DNA of 46,595 nt from Owenia fusiformis (GCA_903813345.2 CAIIXF020000006.1:3750501-3797095); one strand, 5' to 3'. Counted from the stretch's first letter, positions 1 through 14,014 are shown. The notes: generated by a model from the sequence alone, not told the origin. Made by a program: numbers and translations.

Positions 1-141
1 AAAGCACTGGACGATATCGAGAACATGGCAGCCAGTGTAGTCTAGGGATCAGGGTTTGAAAGTAACATCTCAAGATGGATATGATAATGTAAATTGAGGA
101 ACACTGCAGAAATAAACGAAATCATAAAGAACTCATTTTAA
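1..141. other. Flanking sequence, nothing recognised
   Basis: AT-rich sequence before the first foldback element. I see no gene, repeat or RNA in it. Confidence 0.5.
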
Positions 142-751
142 CTTAAAGGAACATTCCTTGCCAGACTATTTCTCTCCTGATATGGTAGCTACAATCATAT
201 GTATACTTTACATATTTAGCAAAACACGGGAAAATGTTTTCATATAGTCAATATTGATCATTTAAAAATGTAGTACTCATTCCCAGTAAGCTGCCATCTT
301 TTCAGATTTCTTTCAGGAAGTGATGTCATCGACTCTCACCTGTTATAACCTTGTCTATTACAGTATAGGAAAGAAGTACAAAATCACTTCTAAACAAGAA
401 GCCCCTATCTTCTGTGTAAAAATATTTTCAGGAGTTGTCAACTTAGAACTAAAGAAGAGATCATCAAAAGGATTTTAATCATAGACCAAATTGAAAAAAA
501 TATTCAGCTGGTTTAGTAATTCTAATAGCTCCTTACCTATGTTATATGAAAAGTTGAGAGTCGATGACATCACTTCCTGAGTGAAATTTTAAAAGATGGC
601 AGCCTACTGGAATTGAGCACTACATTTTTTAGTGATCAATATTGACCATTTCAAAACATTTTTCTGTTTTTTGATAAACTTGCAAAGTATGTAAATGGTT
701 ATAGCTACCATATTAGGAGAGAGATGGTCTGGCAAGGAATACCCCTTTAAG
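142..751. mobile_element. Foldback/MITE-like element with ~200-bp inverted arms
   Basis: The arms at about 142-342 and 552-751 are inverted copies of each other, roughly 80% identical by eye. Both start, read inward, with CTTAAAGG, followed by ATTCCTTGCCAGAC, and both contain GGAAGTGATGTCATCGACTC near the inner end. A spacer of about 200 bp separates them. No coding frame of note is present, so this looks like a non-autonomous DNA element or a foldback repeat. I could not define a convincing target-site duplication, so the exact ends are approximate. The small frames that cross the arms are by-products of the repeat. Confidence 0.75.
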
Positions 752-3700
752 AGATAAATATTATAAATAAAAATAACTAGGAGAGACTTTGGTAGCATAT
801 TAATATTCATCCTATCATTTTGAGTTTGAAAGCAATATTGTTTTGAAATCATCTCCCACATCAAATTTTAATAAAGGACTTTTAAAGATATCATCAAGCT
901 TCAACCAAACAATGTCACACTATTTGAATCATATTAATAAATTAAAAAACGAAACATTTCATTTACATTTTACTCTTAATACTATTGGCGTGTTTAAACT
1001 GGGTCTAAATATTGGCATATCGGGAACTTGAATTCAAGGTTATATAGAATCAATGTGATAATCGTAAAAGTTCGCTAAAATCTGTGAATTATGGTTTTAC
1101 CCATTGACAGGGTTATAATATATTGTCGATCTACTTTTACCACAATGACCGAACAAATGGGAAATATACTGATTTCTTGACTGAAGATCAATGCTCTAAT
1201 CTCACCTTGAATAATTAGAATACAGCATCAGGGCCACAATAAGTTGCATATCAATAGAACTATGGATTCCTAATCCATCTTAAATTATTCCTCGACATTT
1301 ATACTTAATTTGGAGCAAAATCAATGACCTAGTTTTAGTACCCTTGTTTGTGGAATCCATATATTTTCAGTCAATAATTGATATTATATAGCTATCAAAC
1401 ATTAATTTTTATTCATAAATATGAGTACAAATGGAAATTGAAAATCAATGTACCTAATTTTAATATTTTTCATCAATGAAATCTGTAGTAAACCAGACAT
1501 ATATAAATACTACACATTAGATTACGATTATCATTCATCAGACATTTCTAGTATAGAAAATCTATTCTACAGCTCAAGTTAACCAGTACTATTATTGATG
1601 CTTTTTCAAGTACATTTTTGTCACAATTTTAATTGTAAAAAATTCTTGATGGTCTTTTTGTTATTGTTATTATTGAGGTGCAGGTTTAATATATTGTGAT
1701 ATTAAAACAACTTGGATTTTTTAATAACTTGATTTTCTGCTTGAAGTAGAAAGCTCTTGTTTCTATTATTTCAGAATTGATGTGATGGATTTAATTATTC
1801 AGATTCTAAAAATCGTACTGAATCATAATAACTGTAGTCAATCAGAAGACTAGTAATAATGATAGCTTGTTATCAAATGTAGCAATTTAATCGTATACCC
1901 CTGGTGAAAAGTTAACGTTATGAAACAAATGATATCAAAATAAAATTACATTGTGTCGCTACACACATGGGAATTATCGTAAATGAGAACATGATCATCT
2001 CTCGTCGCGAGACTTAGACAGAATGGCAAATATTCGTTGTGAGCAATTCCCACATTACTGTTGTGATATTTGTTTTCTTTATGAATCTTTAGTTTGTATA
2101 ATATGATAAAACATGATTTAAAATAATAATGGCAGGGGCCAATATGAAAGAAATCTTTTATTTTTCTTAATTTGATAAAATTTGCATTTTGCGGTGATTA
2201 TAAAAATAGTGCAAAAGTTAGAAAAATACCCAGCAGGTTTTGTAAAGTGTTCTTTTACAAATTCTCTAATTTGAAGCAAACAAACTTTGTTTATGCACCA
2301 ACAAACTGACTTGTTCATAACCACATTAGCTTCTAGGTGAAAATTTAGGGGGTGAAATTCAATATAAAATACCAGTTCCCGGGGTCAAACACTTTTACTA
2401 TGAAGGGGGAATTGTAACGATTTTGTGTCAAATGTATTATAAGTAAACAGTAAGGTAAATTGATTAAAATTTTCTATTGTCCAGAATCTGTTAACAGTAT
2501 CAACTTAAACCCCCTTTCCTTATTTATTTAATTATTTCTTGAGTTGGTTGTATTTTTTACCAGAAGAAAAAATAAGCCCTGTGTCAGTGACATAAATATT
2601 GAAGAAATTAATTGATTTGTTTGTTGACTTAATTCTATATGATATTGTCGGACAGATTTCACCCCAGGATACATCAATTTCTCTATAACTTCTTGCACTT
2701 CTACCATAATTTATCATTCAATTTCTCTTAATATTTAAATCCAAAGATTGATATTCTGGCATCTCTTCCTTCGCAAATGTGATAAATTCATGCTTGCCTA
2801 ATTATTTTTATTTGCTACTTCACTATATTTTGTAACTTGAGGCTAGAGCAAAATGAATTTTGTTCAGAGTTTTGATGATGTGAAAATGCGACAAGACGTA
2901 TCCCCAGACAGGCTTAATTTCACAAATCATTATAATATAGCTTGTTAACTCAGTTTCAAAACCACTCGAAAATACTTGAAAATATCATTTTAGATAAGAA
3001 AAATAAATCAAATTTCGTATCAGGACTCATTAAAACAGTTAGACAAGAATAAAAGAAATGAATATGCATTGTACAGACTTAAAGTGGAAAGGGGAAATTA
3101 TATAAAACTTGATGGTTCAATCAGGCAAAAAACTATTTAATTCAAAAAGAGGGTTTTCTTATGTCCATGTCATGAAGAACAATTCAGCAGTATATAGAGC
3201 CTCTTGAGCAGCTACTCGCGAACATTCGAAGCAAACTTATAATTATATCTGCACCGCTTTTCACAAAGTTACCCAGCTAGATTATTATGTTGCTTAGCAA
3301 CTAGATATAATTCATTACTCGGAGATTTGACCTACTAGATCTCTTTAGCGTTAATCACATCTTTAAAAATGCACTCACATTCCTTAATTATATATTCAAC
3401 AAAGTTTTAGTTTTATTCTTCACCTTAATGACAGAATATAAATTAACAAACACATCAAATAAAATGTAACAATCCAAGATGGCTGTTTATCCTGAATCTG
3501 CTAATGACCGGTAATTCCCGAAATCTGCTAATGTTTCATTGTTTGCTCGTAAAATGGTTAGAACAAAAAGTTTTCTTTACATAACACTCTGATGACGCAT
3601 GTCGCTAAGAAAAGTGGCAAAGTTTAAATAGAAATGTATTGTGTTGTAGAGAAGACAACGCGAAGGGATATTGACCAAATAAGCAAACAGAAATCTGACT

Positions 3701-6700
3701 CCAAAGACGAGCAGACAGCGAAGACACTGAGAAACATCGCAGCATTTTTTCAATAGATACCAGCTGATGGGGTATCAGAGACAATGGAGGAACCTCTTGG
3801 AATCTTGTAAAAAACTTGCCACAATTAAATATTTATGTTTAAGTAAATAAGAAAGGGGAGTGAAAGAAACTACTTGTACAACATGAAGAGAGATCCATAT
3901 ATAGATTTACTATTGGGTCCCTTTGTTCTCTTCTCCATGAAAACACACAACTACATTCTCTTTAACAAATAGCTGCCCAATTAACAACAGTAAAATCATT
4001 CAATAATCACCATCCCAGATGCAACTGGACCTCACTTTCTAGAATCTAACAACACACACATCGTATGCATGATGCATAAACCAACTCTCAACACTGAACA
4101 ACTTTTTATGAAAAAAAACATTTACTTTTTTTATTTAATTTTTTTAGCGGGTTTTGTTCATCAGAATGCTGAATCATTGATTGACAATCAATAATTAACT
4201 GGAAATGTTTGGTGAATACTACTATCTTAGGATCAATCGTGAACACATATTGGAATATTGACCATCTGATCTAGGCGTGAAATCATTGTTTTCTTGTGCT
4301 TAAAAGGACTCCCATTGTCATAGAAAAAATAGAGATCCGGGCAGTAAAGAATTTTGATACACAATGCTATGAATGCTTGGTTTAAATTTTTAATGCAGTA
4401 ACAAATGTTTGGGAGAAAAAAGTTCACAAATATTTGGAAACAAAGACCATGATAAATAAAACAAATGTTAAAAGACTTGTTCCTAAGAACCCTCAGGGGG
4501 CTACATTGTACCATGAAACAATCGCGCTAATTGTTTATGAGAAATGTCCCCATACATTTACCCAGGTTAACTAAAAGCCTACGTCATAAATATTTCTCGC
4601 AAAATAGTTTTTGAAATATATAAGCTAGACTCTAGTCTTTGAACATAAAATGCCTCAAGAAATACATATTCTTGGATATGTATGTCCTGAAAAATCCAGG
4701 GCAAGTTACATAAACCCAGAGGTCTAAATGTGTTATGTTATCACTTAAGATTCAAAAGAATGTGGATAAACCTGACTAATAGTGGTTAAATTAGGGGGTC
4801 AAATAACTCCACACATGAGAAAAGAAAAGGCAAAAGATTGATTAGTTTTAGCTAGTATTTATAGCATATCTATATTCAATACTCCTGCACTTAGTTTCTA
4901 ATGTTAATTTTCTCACCTAAAATCATTAAAATTGTTAAATTATTTCGATTTTCATGGGTTAATCATTAAATAGGTTAATCAGTGGTATATTCTGTTAATT
5001 AGTGGTATATTCTGTGTATCTATGTTATAAGCCAGTGCACTGCTAAGGAGGCTATGACAAAATATAAATACCTTTTTTGACTCTTAGATTTTCTTTTGGT
5101 ATTTCTCTGACCGTTTACCATATCTTAAAGTAAAGAAAAGGCACAATTTTAAAAATGTGCAGTAAATTCGTCTTTACTGAGAATTAGTCTCTTAGCATAA
5201 AATAACTTATTTCTAACAGTTTAGAAAAGAGTGCTTATTCGATAGGAGCCAGCTTAGCCTATATATTTATATTATAATATATAAAATAATATGTGTCGTA
5301 CTAACACAAAACCAAGCAGCCTACAATCAAGGCCTAACAATTTAACTCAGAGCTTGGGGCCAAAACCTTCAAACGATATCAAATATTTTTCTGGTTCTTG
5401 TTTAATTAGAGTCTAAATTCATAAGACAGGCGAGAAAACACGAAATCCACGTCAAAGTTGATATCATTCCTATCGATGATCAGTTTTATGAAAATTGAAT
5501 TTTTCACACTTTGTGGTCAAATTTATTAAATTAGTTGGTTTGGAATGAGAGGAGCGCTAAGAGCTACGCTTCATCAAACATCACCCGAAGCAGCGTTGAT
5601 TTTTTATAGATGATGAAGCAATAATCAGTGAAATATCAAACACCAAAAATGTCACGCTGAACAATTTTTCCTTTCGAAAAATAATTGAAGATGAATTTTT
5701 AAATCTGAACAATGAAGGATTAATAGCTCTTATTGCATTGAAAATTTCTTTATTCCTGCGAGATATAACAGATCTCTGCTCCTGGAGTTCTTTTCCTGGA
5801 ACAATATGGAATTAATAACTACTCAAATGGGTTAGGCACTCTCTAGTAGATAAAGAAAAGTTTTAAAGCACTCAAATCAGATAAATTAATTAGATATTGT
5901 ACTAAAGTTTTATGGTTACTTATCTATAGTTGTGACTATCTATGCTTATCTATTGTGGCTTATTTTTATGAACTCTTATATTATAAGCTTAACTATAGAT
6001 GTCAAAGCTAACTTATATATTTTTCATTATGTATGCAGTACCTTTATTGTTCTATAAACCATAAAAAATGAAATTCATTTTACAAAAAAGAACATAAACA
6101 GAATACTAGTAATTTAACCTTAAAAATATAATAAATATTTCTTTTCTTTATATCTATTTACTTTAAATTCTTAATTTTAAAATACAATTATTATTTACAC
6201 AAATACTGGACACTGTAGAACTTAATTATACAATCTGAATGCTTGCATTGAACTGCATTAAGAGAAACAGAAATATACATTCATCATATTTAATTCTTAT
6301 GGCAGGCAAGGAGAATAAATCATAATAGCAAAATCTGGCTTTGCACACATTGCTTTCCCTTGCAGGTAAAACTAAGCCTTATCTCGAGGAAAACTATGGA
6401 ATATTGAGAAATCACCAAGAAAGTTTATAAATAATGGCCATTTTGATAGCATTAAGTATGTAAAAAGCAATAAATAGTAGTGAATCTTAGATTTTCCAAG
6501 CAAAGAAGCATTTATATTTTTTCAGTGATAGTAAGGGGAGATATGATTACACATTTAATATGCTTTTGTTTTTAATTTATTATTGCACTCAGCTGAATCA
6601 ACACAGATTCTACCAGATTCAACAGCCATCCATTCCTCCCATCTCTATATACATCGACATAAACCTAGGTTTCTAGGGATCAAATCACCTCCTTCAAACC

Positions 6701-9700
6701 AGGTAACTCCTCGTTATTATTAAACTTCCCGGACATACATTCTGTCAAGTCCGCAATATGGCCGAGCACATGATTGTCAAACTACAAACATAGTTAAACA
6801 CTTTCCTAGTTTATAAGTCCCTACTGACATATTAAACCCATTGCTATGGCAACCTTACAATTGCACAGTCGAGGTTGCGATGAGCAACTTATTTCCATGT
6901 GTAGTAATCTACTAGGGTAGGGTATAAATGACAAAATATAAAACAAACTTTTCAAACTGTCTTACTAACTCCAAATTCACTAGATGATGTAATTTGATTT
7001 TTATTGGACATTACTTTGTTGCCGTTAGCTCCTTCCTGTTTACTGTCATCAGTTTTCTCCATGTTATATAAAATTGCCAGGAGATCAAGTCCTTCATTGG
7101 AACTGCCAGTTAGCAGTTCTATGACGATGATTTTTTATGAGTAGGGTTTGGAAGAAATGGTGGATGACATAAGATGAATAGATTCTGGAAGAGAAGAGAC
7201 TAGAGAATGGCATAAAAGAAAGATGGAGAAAGTGGTGACTAGTGGTCGTCACAATCCTCATTTGTAGATCGCTACATGCATTTTACCAAAGTGACATCAC
7301 AACTACTCCGTCATATAGCAATGAGACGTGCTACTTAGGCATGCACATGTAAGGAGTGACTCATTTTCCTCAACTTGACAAAAAAGTAATAAAAATGTTG
7401 CATGAGATGAAAAAGAGTTTGTTCAATGAAAAACGGGTTGTCTTTTGGAGTTTATGTAGAACAGGATAATGATACGAAGTTAAGGGATCAGATTACTCAA
7501 GAACACATTTGTGTAATATTTTCTAAGAAAATATACTTTATGAGTACAATGGCAGATCATTTCAAAGAAAACAAGAAAATATTAGCACATCATTTGAATG
7601 CTGGACTTGAACAAAGAAAGCTAGCTTGGAAAAAACATAAAAGTAATGTATGGCTCTAGAAAAACAAAGACACGAAGAGCTAATTTAAACCAAGAGCGAC
7701 GATTTTACTGTCTGAAGTTTTCATAATGAATAAAAGTTGTCCTGAATTTTCCAGCGAACTAAATGTAATTCTAGCAAGTTTTCTGAATCTAAATCAAACA
7801 TAAAGACAATATTAAATAAACTGAAGTCATATTTGTTCATTTAATTTTGCAATTAGTTGAATTTTGTGTGACATTCTGCAGCAAGTAATAAAGCAAATAA
7901 AACATAATGTAAAACATTTCCTTTCTCATAATTTCATTTCTCAAACAGTTATTTGCGCTAAGTTTTGTTGAATGCAAAATTATGTTGCTAAATTAGTTGC
8001 TAGCGTTAACATGATCAACTTGGGCTCGAATTTCACCCAATAAACTAACCAAACGCACTTTTCTTCAGACAATGTTTGTTCAACAAATGGTAAAAATTTA
8101 GCCATTTCACATCAGTTGAGTATCTTTGTACAGACTGTTTTATCGCTATAAAATATAATAAGAAATGTAGGTTGGAAATTAGACAAATAAAAGTCCATCT
8201 CGGTGACACTAAGTCTTACATTTTCATCTTTGGAAAGATTAGTTGTTTTACAAATTACAGTGTATCACTTTTATTTTCCCATGCTTTATTTGTCAGTTTA
8301 GGTTGCTGCAAAAAAGGAGTTAATGATCACATCCTTCCTATAAAATATAGATCCCTTTATCAAGAACTAAATAGTGGTATCCAAAGAGAGATCCTTTAAT
8401 GCCCTTGACTCATTTCATACCCAATATATTCCGCCATCTTAGAAATGGTACCCCGTGAGAAAGATATTCGCAACAATAGAGAGTAAACATTAAGACTTTC
8501 CAGGAGATATTTTTGTCCCGGATGATACAAACCCATGGCCTTTTAAGCCACATAAAATAAAACGAAGGTTAGAAAAAATATCAGATTTCTAGTTCTAGTT
8601 TGTAACTAGGGTGACAAAGTTGGTATCAATTAAATTTTGAAAGAAAGAAGCAGGATGTTCCTTAAATGTCTAACAAGAAAATAAAAATCAATATGGCTTT
8701 TTATAAAAAATAAAAACTAGAGTAGAAAAAAATGATGATGACGTAGTATATCAAAGGGGTTTGACGTTAACGTTCCATTTTGTATTGAAATACCAGGAAA
8801 TGTAGTTGTTTGTAAAGATGTTCGAGAAAATGGTATAAAATACCAAAATCAGCCTGATAGGAGTTAGATATGATGTGTAGTTGTTTTGAGAGAAGAGACA
8901 ATACCCTTACACGTCAGCAATTAAGTTCAGCAGGTTTTATTTAACAAGATGTTTGAAGCTTTTAAATAATTTAAAAGCATTTGTGATGTTGACATTTTCC
9001 TAGAGCAAATGTATTTATTTTGTCGGCAAGAATGCAAACAGAGAGTGGGGTATGAAGTAACTGAGTGAGAGTGGTTGAGTTGGTGCATTCTATTCACAAG
9101 TACTTTCCATACAGCATCCATTATAAAATGTAGCAATTAAAATACTACAACAATCAAAACATACTCTCATACTCTGGTTCTAGCTTTTTAAATAAAGTGT
9201 CACTTTCCCTCCTTGACTCCGAAAAATCGTTTGTCAGTATTTTTCTTTTAACGTTATTAAGAATTCAAGAGTACGAAAAATGCCATATTAGGTAAAGTTG
9301 CTTTCATGTAATTCTGAAGGTTATTGTCTTATAAGGTCTTAGAAATGACGTGCTTATATTCTCTAAAGTTACACCAAAGTAAACGAGTTGTGCATAATAT
9401 TTTGTTTGAGGACTCGACAGCGGGGTATAGCAAAGAGCCTAAATACACAACCAGCTGCATTGTTAGCACAGTTTATAAATATTTTAATATTGTCACAACC
9501 CATCTCTGCCGAGTAAAACAAACAAAGCTAATTAGATGCATTTAGAATTGTTTGCATAGCACAACCTATTGTGGCTAGTAGACCCGAGCCAGAACCAGCG
9601 GTTAACCTACTACTCACACTATGTGTACAAGTGAGAATATGCTTCGTGGTCACGTCTATAAATGTGCTTTCTTTCTTAACCTTTTTTGAGAATCCATAAT

Positions 9701-12191
9701 TTGGAATTGTCACTAAATGTGAATGTTTACTTCATTATTTGTTCATTCATTTCATTCTTACTTTTTCATTCTTTTCGTTCTTTTTTCAAATCTATTTTAC
9801 ATTTCTTCACAAGGCCAATTAAATATTGTGAGAAGTTAGACGATTCTTCAAGATGTCATCATTGAGAGGTAGGAACAACTGACTTAGCGAATTTCTTATG
9901 ACCTGATATATATTTCGTTTCTAACTATATCTCACTTTTGGTGTTTCCCTTTGGCAAGAGGCAAGAAGCAGTGAATTATTGATAAGGCAGATTAACAATG
10001 AAGAAAATTATCAATGAACAAAAAGTTCATATTTTCTATAGAAATTAATTAAATCTAATAGTACATTCAAATATATGTGGAATAAGAGCTATGAGTCACC
10101 TGAATGTACGTTGATTTTGGCACAGAACCCACTATTTTCTAACTACTTACTCAAGTTCAAATTGCAAATAATTATATGGAATTAAAATTTAATAATACCA
10201 TAATGTTTAAAATCAATTAAAAATGTTTAAATAAACTTTATTGTAAAGTGTATTCAACCTACAATGAGCAAAATATGTTTTTGAAATTGTTACAGTTGTA
10301 GATCTATTGTTAAAATTGCAAATGCTAAAAACAGTTTTACATTAAAATAAAAGCCTTTGTTATTCTGTCAACCTTATGTCAGTGCTACAAATGCATTTTA
10401 AATTAAATATAAATATGAAATATGCAGACACCTACAGTTAATGTTTTTATTTTACCACATGCTGTAATGCAACATTCACTGGATATTTCATTTGATATCA
10501 AATAATTCAGATCTCTTCAATATAAACATTCAGTTTGAGATGTCAGTGCTAGTTACTTAATCATAAAATATCACTTTGCATTTAATCATACTATTATTCA
10601 TTGAAAACCTCTAAAATACCTCATTTTTAGCATTTCTATAACACTTCATATATACATTTAATCCGTTCCTCATTATTTTATTTTTTCACATTTTTGTAAG
10701 ATAAAATTGACAACATGAGTTATTGATCATAGTTTGTTACATGAAATGCAATAGAATCCTAGTCTAACATTTAAACAAGATGACGGAATCAAACTTTAGC
10801 CTTTCCTTTTGTATCCTCATTAAGTAAAGCATTGCAAGATCAAATAATAATTTAAACACTGCAAATATTTTACAAACATATGTTTTAATGATTTTATTAC
10901 GGAATTGTCCATTGAAAAAAAACAAAATCAATTCTGAGTTTTCAACCACATGTTTGAAGCACCTGTGCAAAAATGGAAATCAATTTTTCCGTTTAAATGC
11001 CTCAAAAAGTTCTTATTTCACCCAGGTTCATGAACAATCTTCTTAGCATAGATAAGTTGATAATAATCAAAAACATTTAGAACATTTTTAAAACAACAAC
11101 CATAGGATTGGAAAATATAATAATGGGATTATATTTTGGATCATATTGTTACTGCTTTGTTTGGTGTTTCATTAATCATTTAATTAAACCATATATGACT
11201 GGTTTTGTTTTTTTTAATTTCGAGCTCATTGAAATTGAACTAATGCATGTCAGGCATGTAAATAATGTAAGAGATAAAACAAACAAATAAGGAAAATTAA
11301 TTGAACATTCGGTTATTTAAATAACATATCGGACAGGTCAGTTTTATACAAAAACAACTTGATTTTGCTTGATTATATTATTTAGACTTCAGCCTGAGTA
11401 TTCATTATTCCTTGATAATTCCACTCTATATCATGTCCAATAATTTCTTCAAATGTCCTATTTTAGACCTACATATAATACACCTATTCATGACTTGTGA
11501 AACTTCTTATGTTATAATTTGAGTTTATTTATCATTTACAGATTTAACTAATCAAAACTGAAGTGTTTGTCATTGTACTTGACTAGTGTCAGTTTCTACA
11601 GTTTCAAATAATAAGCGAGAATTAATAAATGAGTCAACTTTTAATTTAAGGTATGATATAATTGCTATAATATGATAAAGTAAACAGATGTATTAAACCA
11701 TCTTAACTACTTATCGAAAAAATCATATCAATATGCATTTTATGAATGGTTAAGTACGATAGATATTCATTGATGATAGTAAAATATTGACCCATAAGAC
11801 CAATGCCCCACCCCCTTATCTGGGTGTACGTTGATTATTCAATATTACATCGCTCTTACTTCATATCCTGAAATCTATGGAAAAGCAGATTTATTTTTAG
11901 AGAGCGAACAGGCATATATAGTCTCTTTAAATACCCCAAAGCTGTTTCAACAATATAAATTATACAACAAAAATAAATAATTTAATAAAATCAAATGTCA
12001 AGAGTTACAGGCACATTAGAATAGACACGCTAGTCTTTTCTACTGGATTCAATATGAATTTAAATCCCCACAATGTGATAAAACAGAAATAGACTGAGTT
12101 TACGGACTGACTTATGGCTGAATCTAGAGAGAGGTTAGACCATTACTATAAATTGGGACTGTTATGATGGCTCTGATTTCTGATTGGGGTG
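752..12191. other. Long AT-rich stretch without a supported gene
   Basis: About 11.4 kb with no open frame above about 80 codons and no recognisable protein, rRNA or tRNA. The longest frames (for example 4233-4514 minus and 7426-7659 plus) have compositions expected by chance in AT-rich DNA. One small structure is visible: a 20-bp tandem duplication at 4975-5014 (TTAATCAGTGGTATATTCTG, second copy with one change). It could be intron or intergenic sequence of a host gene whose exons lie elsewhere. Confidence 0.5.
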
Positions 12192-12197
12192 AATAGG
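12192..12197. repeat. Target-site duplication, left copy (AATAGG)
   Basis: AATAGG directly precedes the left end of the Polinton and is repeated exactly after its right end. Six base pairs is the known duplication length for Polinton integration by its retrovirus-like integrase. Confidence 0.92.
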
Positions 12198-12497
12198 AGT
12201 AGTGTATGTTAAGGAGGCACGGGATTACTTTGCGGTGTCTAAAAATGCGATGCCAGGAATGAGATACTGAGACTTCTTTGCGGTGCCTAAAGTGAGATAC
12301 CAGGAATGAGATGCCAGGGGTTAATAACATTTTTACTAATGATGAGATGCTTGCTTTTGTAGTAACCATAGTGATAACCTGAGGTTTGTGGTAGCTTCAA
12401 TTTGAGACGCATAACGGTATCCTTATTTAATTGAAATGCTTTGTAGAGAGTCTTAACATTGAGATATCTCTGAGATACCTTTGTGAAACCTTAAAGC
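12198..12497. repeat. Left terminal inverted repeat of the Polinton
   Basis: Reading inward, the repeat has three blocks: A (12198-12316), B (12317-12411) and C (12412-12497). All three are found inverted at the right end but in a different arrangement. Block A is itself built of degenerate copies of a motif like GGAATGAGATACTGAGAC with TTTGCGGTG(C/T)CTAAA. The two matching peptide frames seen at the two ends of the element are by-products of this repeat, not genes. Confidence 0.9.
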
Positions 12498-12915
12498 AGG
12501 GATAAGTCAGGGAGTCTTAAAACTGCGACGACATATTAAGAACTCATACAATTATTGAAATGAAACCTTAAAAACTGAGTTGGTTTGAGAGACTTTTCGG
12601 TGATATCTTAAAATTTAGGTACTTTCAAGATATCTTTGTATTATATCAAATACGATAAGACATTGGAAGGGTAAGTACATTATCAATCATTACATAATCA
12701 TCCTTGCAAGACCTCAAGTTGTTGCTTCATTGAGATGCACTATGCATCCATGAACATTCAGCTTGTGTTCATGAAATACTTTGTGAAACACCTTTGTGCC
12801 ACCTTAAAACTGAGCTTTTCAAAGCTTTAGACTTCGAGATACCTTTGTGGAACTTAACTTTTGGCTGGTTGGGAAAATTCTTAACTGTAATGACATTGAG
12901 TTGCTTTGCGATTCC
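12460..12915 (+). repeat. Degenerate subterminal repeats inside the left end
   Basis: Variants of GAGATACCTTTGTGAAACC followed by TTAAAACTGAG recur irregularly, for example near 12470, 12635, 12780, 12834 and 12893. They extend the left terminal region well beyond the part shared with the right end. Such subterminal copies could be binding sites for the integrase or for a terminal protein, but that is inference. Confidence 0.5.
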
Positions 12916-13087
12916 TAAAATATGATAACTACTGAGGGTTGGTGAGCTAACATTATCACACTTCGATAAGATATAAAGAAACCATCCATCTGCGGGATGA
13001 CAACACATGTTGCATCACATCTTGATAAGTCTCATATATAGACTCTGAACTTTACTAATTTGTAATGTTCAACAATTGCAGTACAAA

Positions 13088-14014
13088 ATGTCATCTCCAG
13101 CAATAATTGAAACAGTGTGGAATGCAACGACAAAATGCATCATCATTGAGGATGTTAATTCGGTGAGTGCCTCTCCCGAACTAACGCCGAATAGCGACAC
13201 AAAAAACATAAGATCAACACCACCACCACCACCATTCAAGAAACGCATGGTTAGCTTTCAGAGAGAGTTGACACTAGATATACCTGCTCAACCTAGCTGT
13301 CGGAGAGACTTGAAGCTTAATATACCCCCTCATCCAATGACGCTAGATGGTGTAGTACACTTTCATCTGACTTTGGAAGATGCAGCGCGTCCATCTGGAT
13401 GTATCGTCAATCCGATTCAACCTGAATGGCCACAAATGCTCAAGATTTCGAACGGGTCCTGCTTGCAGGAAATATTCATATACACGCAGGGAGATCACGT
13501 TGTAATTCGAACATTTAAACTTAAACTTATCGTTGTGAACAAGGTGAAGCGGGTAGGCTGTATGCCTTACAGCTCGAAGTTTGCACGACTACCTCGACAG
13601 GAGTTTGACTACATGATCACCTGCTGCACAGAAAGAGGAATTCGGGAGTATATGCGTGCCATTCAAGATGATTTGGCCGTTCCAAACCAGGCACTGGCTA
13701 CACCTTTGAATGCACAGCATCACCTAGGACTGGGATACGAGTTCAAAGTGCATTCTGATATAAACCTTTTCGAAGTAACATCGACTTACCACGACCGGGT
13801 AAAACAAAAATTTACCCAACTTTGGTCAGTGTACCTCAATTTCGAGGAGATGGAGGATGTATTGAAAAACATACACAGTCTTATTCCTCCCTTAGCTATA
13901 GAGGACATGAATTGTATAGCCACGTTACATGGTGATCATATGAACCAGGAGGGTATGTGGGCTTGTAACGTGTGCCAATATCTCTCTCCATGTGATAACC
14001 TGCTTGACAATTAG
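13088..14014 (+). CDS. Unrecognised 308-aa Polinton-borne protein
   Basis: I do not recognise this protein. The frame is 308 codons from ATG at 13088. A proline run (residues 45-49, encoded by a CCA repeat) is followed by a basic KKR. Two imperfect copies of a short peptide lie at about 60-69 (ELTLDIPAQP) and 73-83 (RDLKLNIPPHP). The middle (about 88-180) looks like a beta-rich globular domain with TFKLKLIVV, and the C-terminus has a cysteine cluster at 293, 296 and 302 (CNVC, then PC) that could bind a metal. No signal peptide or membrane segment is apparent. It is the only gene of the element on the plus strand and sits beside the left terminal repeat. A TATATA-like box lies about 50 bp upstream, and a CAATTGCAG just before the ATG could be a splice acceptor of a 5' leader intron. 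It could be an accessory or host-interaction protein, or a diverged replication factor; none of these is shown by the sequence. Confidence 0.75.
   Translation: MSSPAIIETVWNATTKCIIIEDVNSVSASPELTPNSDTKNIRSTPPPPPFKKRMVSFQRELTLDIPAQPSCRRDLKLNIPPHPMTLDGVVHFHLTLEDAARPSGCIVNPIQPEWPQMLKISNGSCLQEIFIYTQGDHVVIRTFKLKLIVVNKVKRVGCMPYSSKFARLPRQEFDYMITCCTERGIREYMRAIQDDLAVPNQALATPLNAQHHLGLGYEFKVHSDINLFEVTSTYHDRVKQKFTQLWSVYLNFEEMEDVLKNIHSLIPPLAIEDMNCIATLHGDHMNQEGMWACNVCQYLSPCDNLLDN

Noticed and set aside
12124-12369. 81-codon minus-strand frame that shares a 30-residue peptide with the plus-strand frame at 22890-23084
   Set aside because: Both are translations of the inverted terminal repeats of the Polinton; the identity follows from the DNA repeat. 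There is no reason to think it is a protein.
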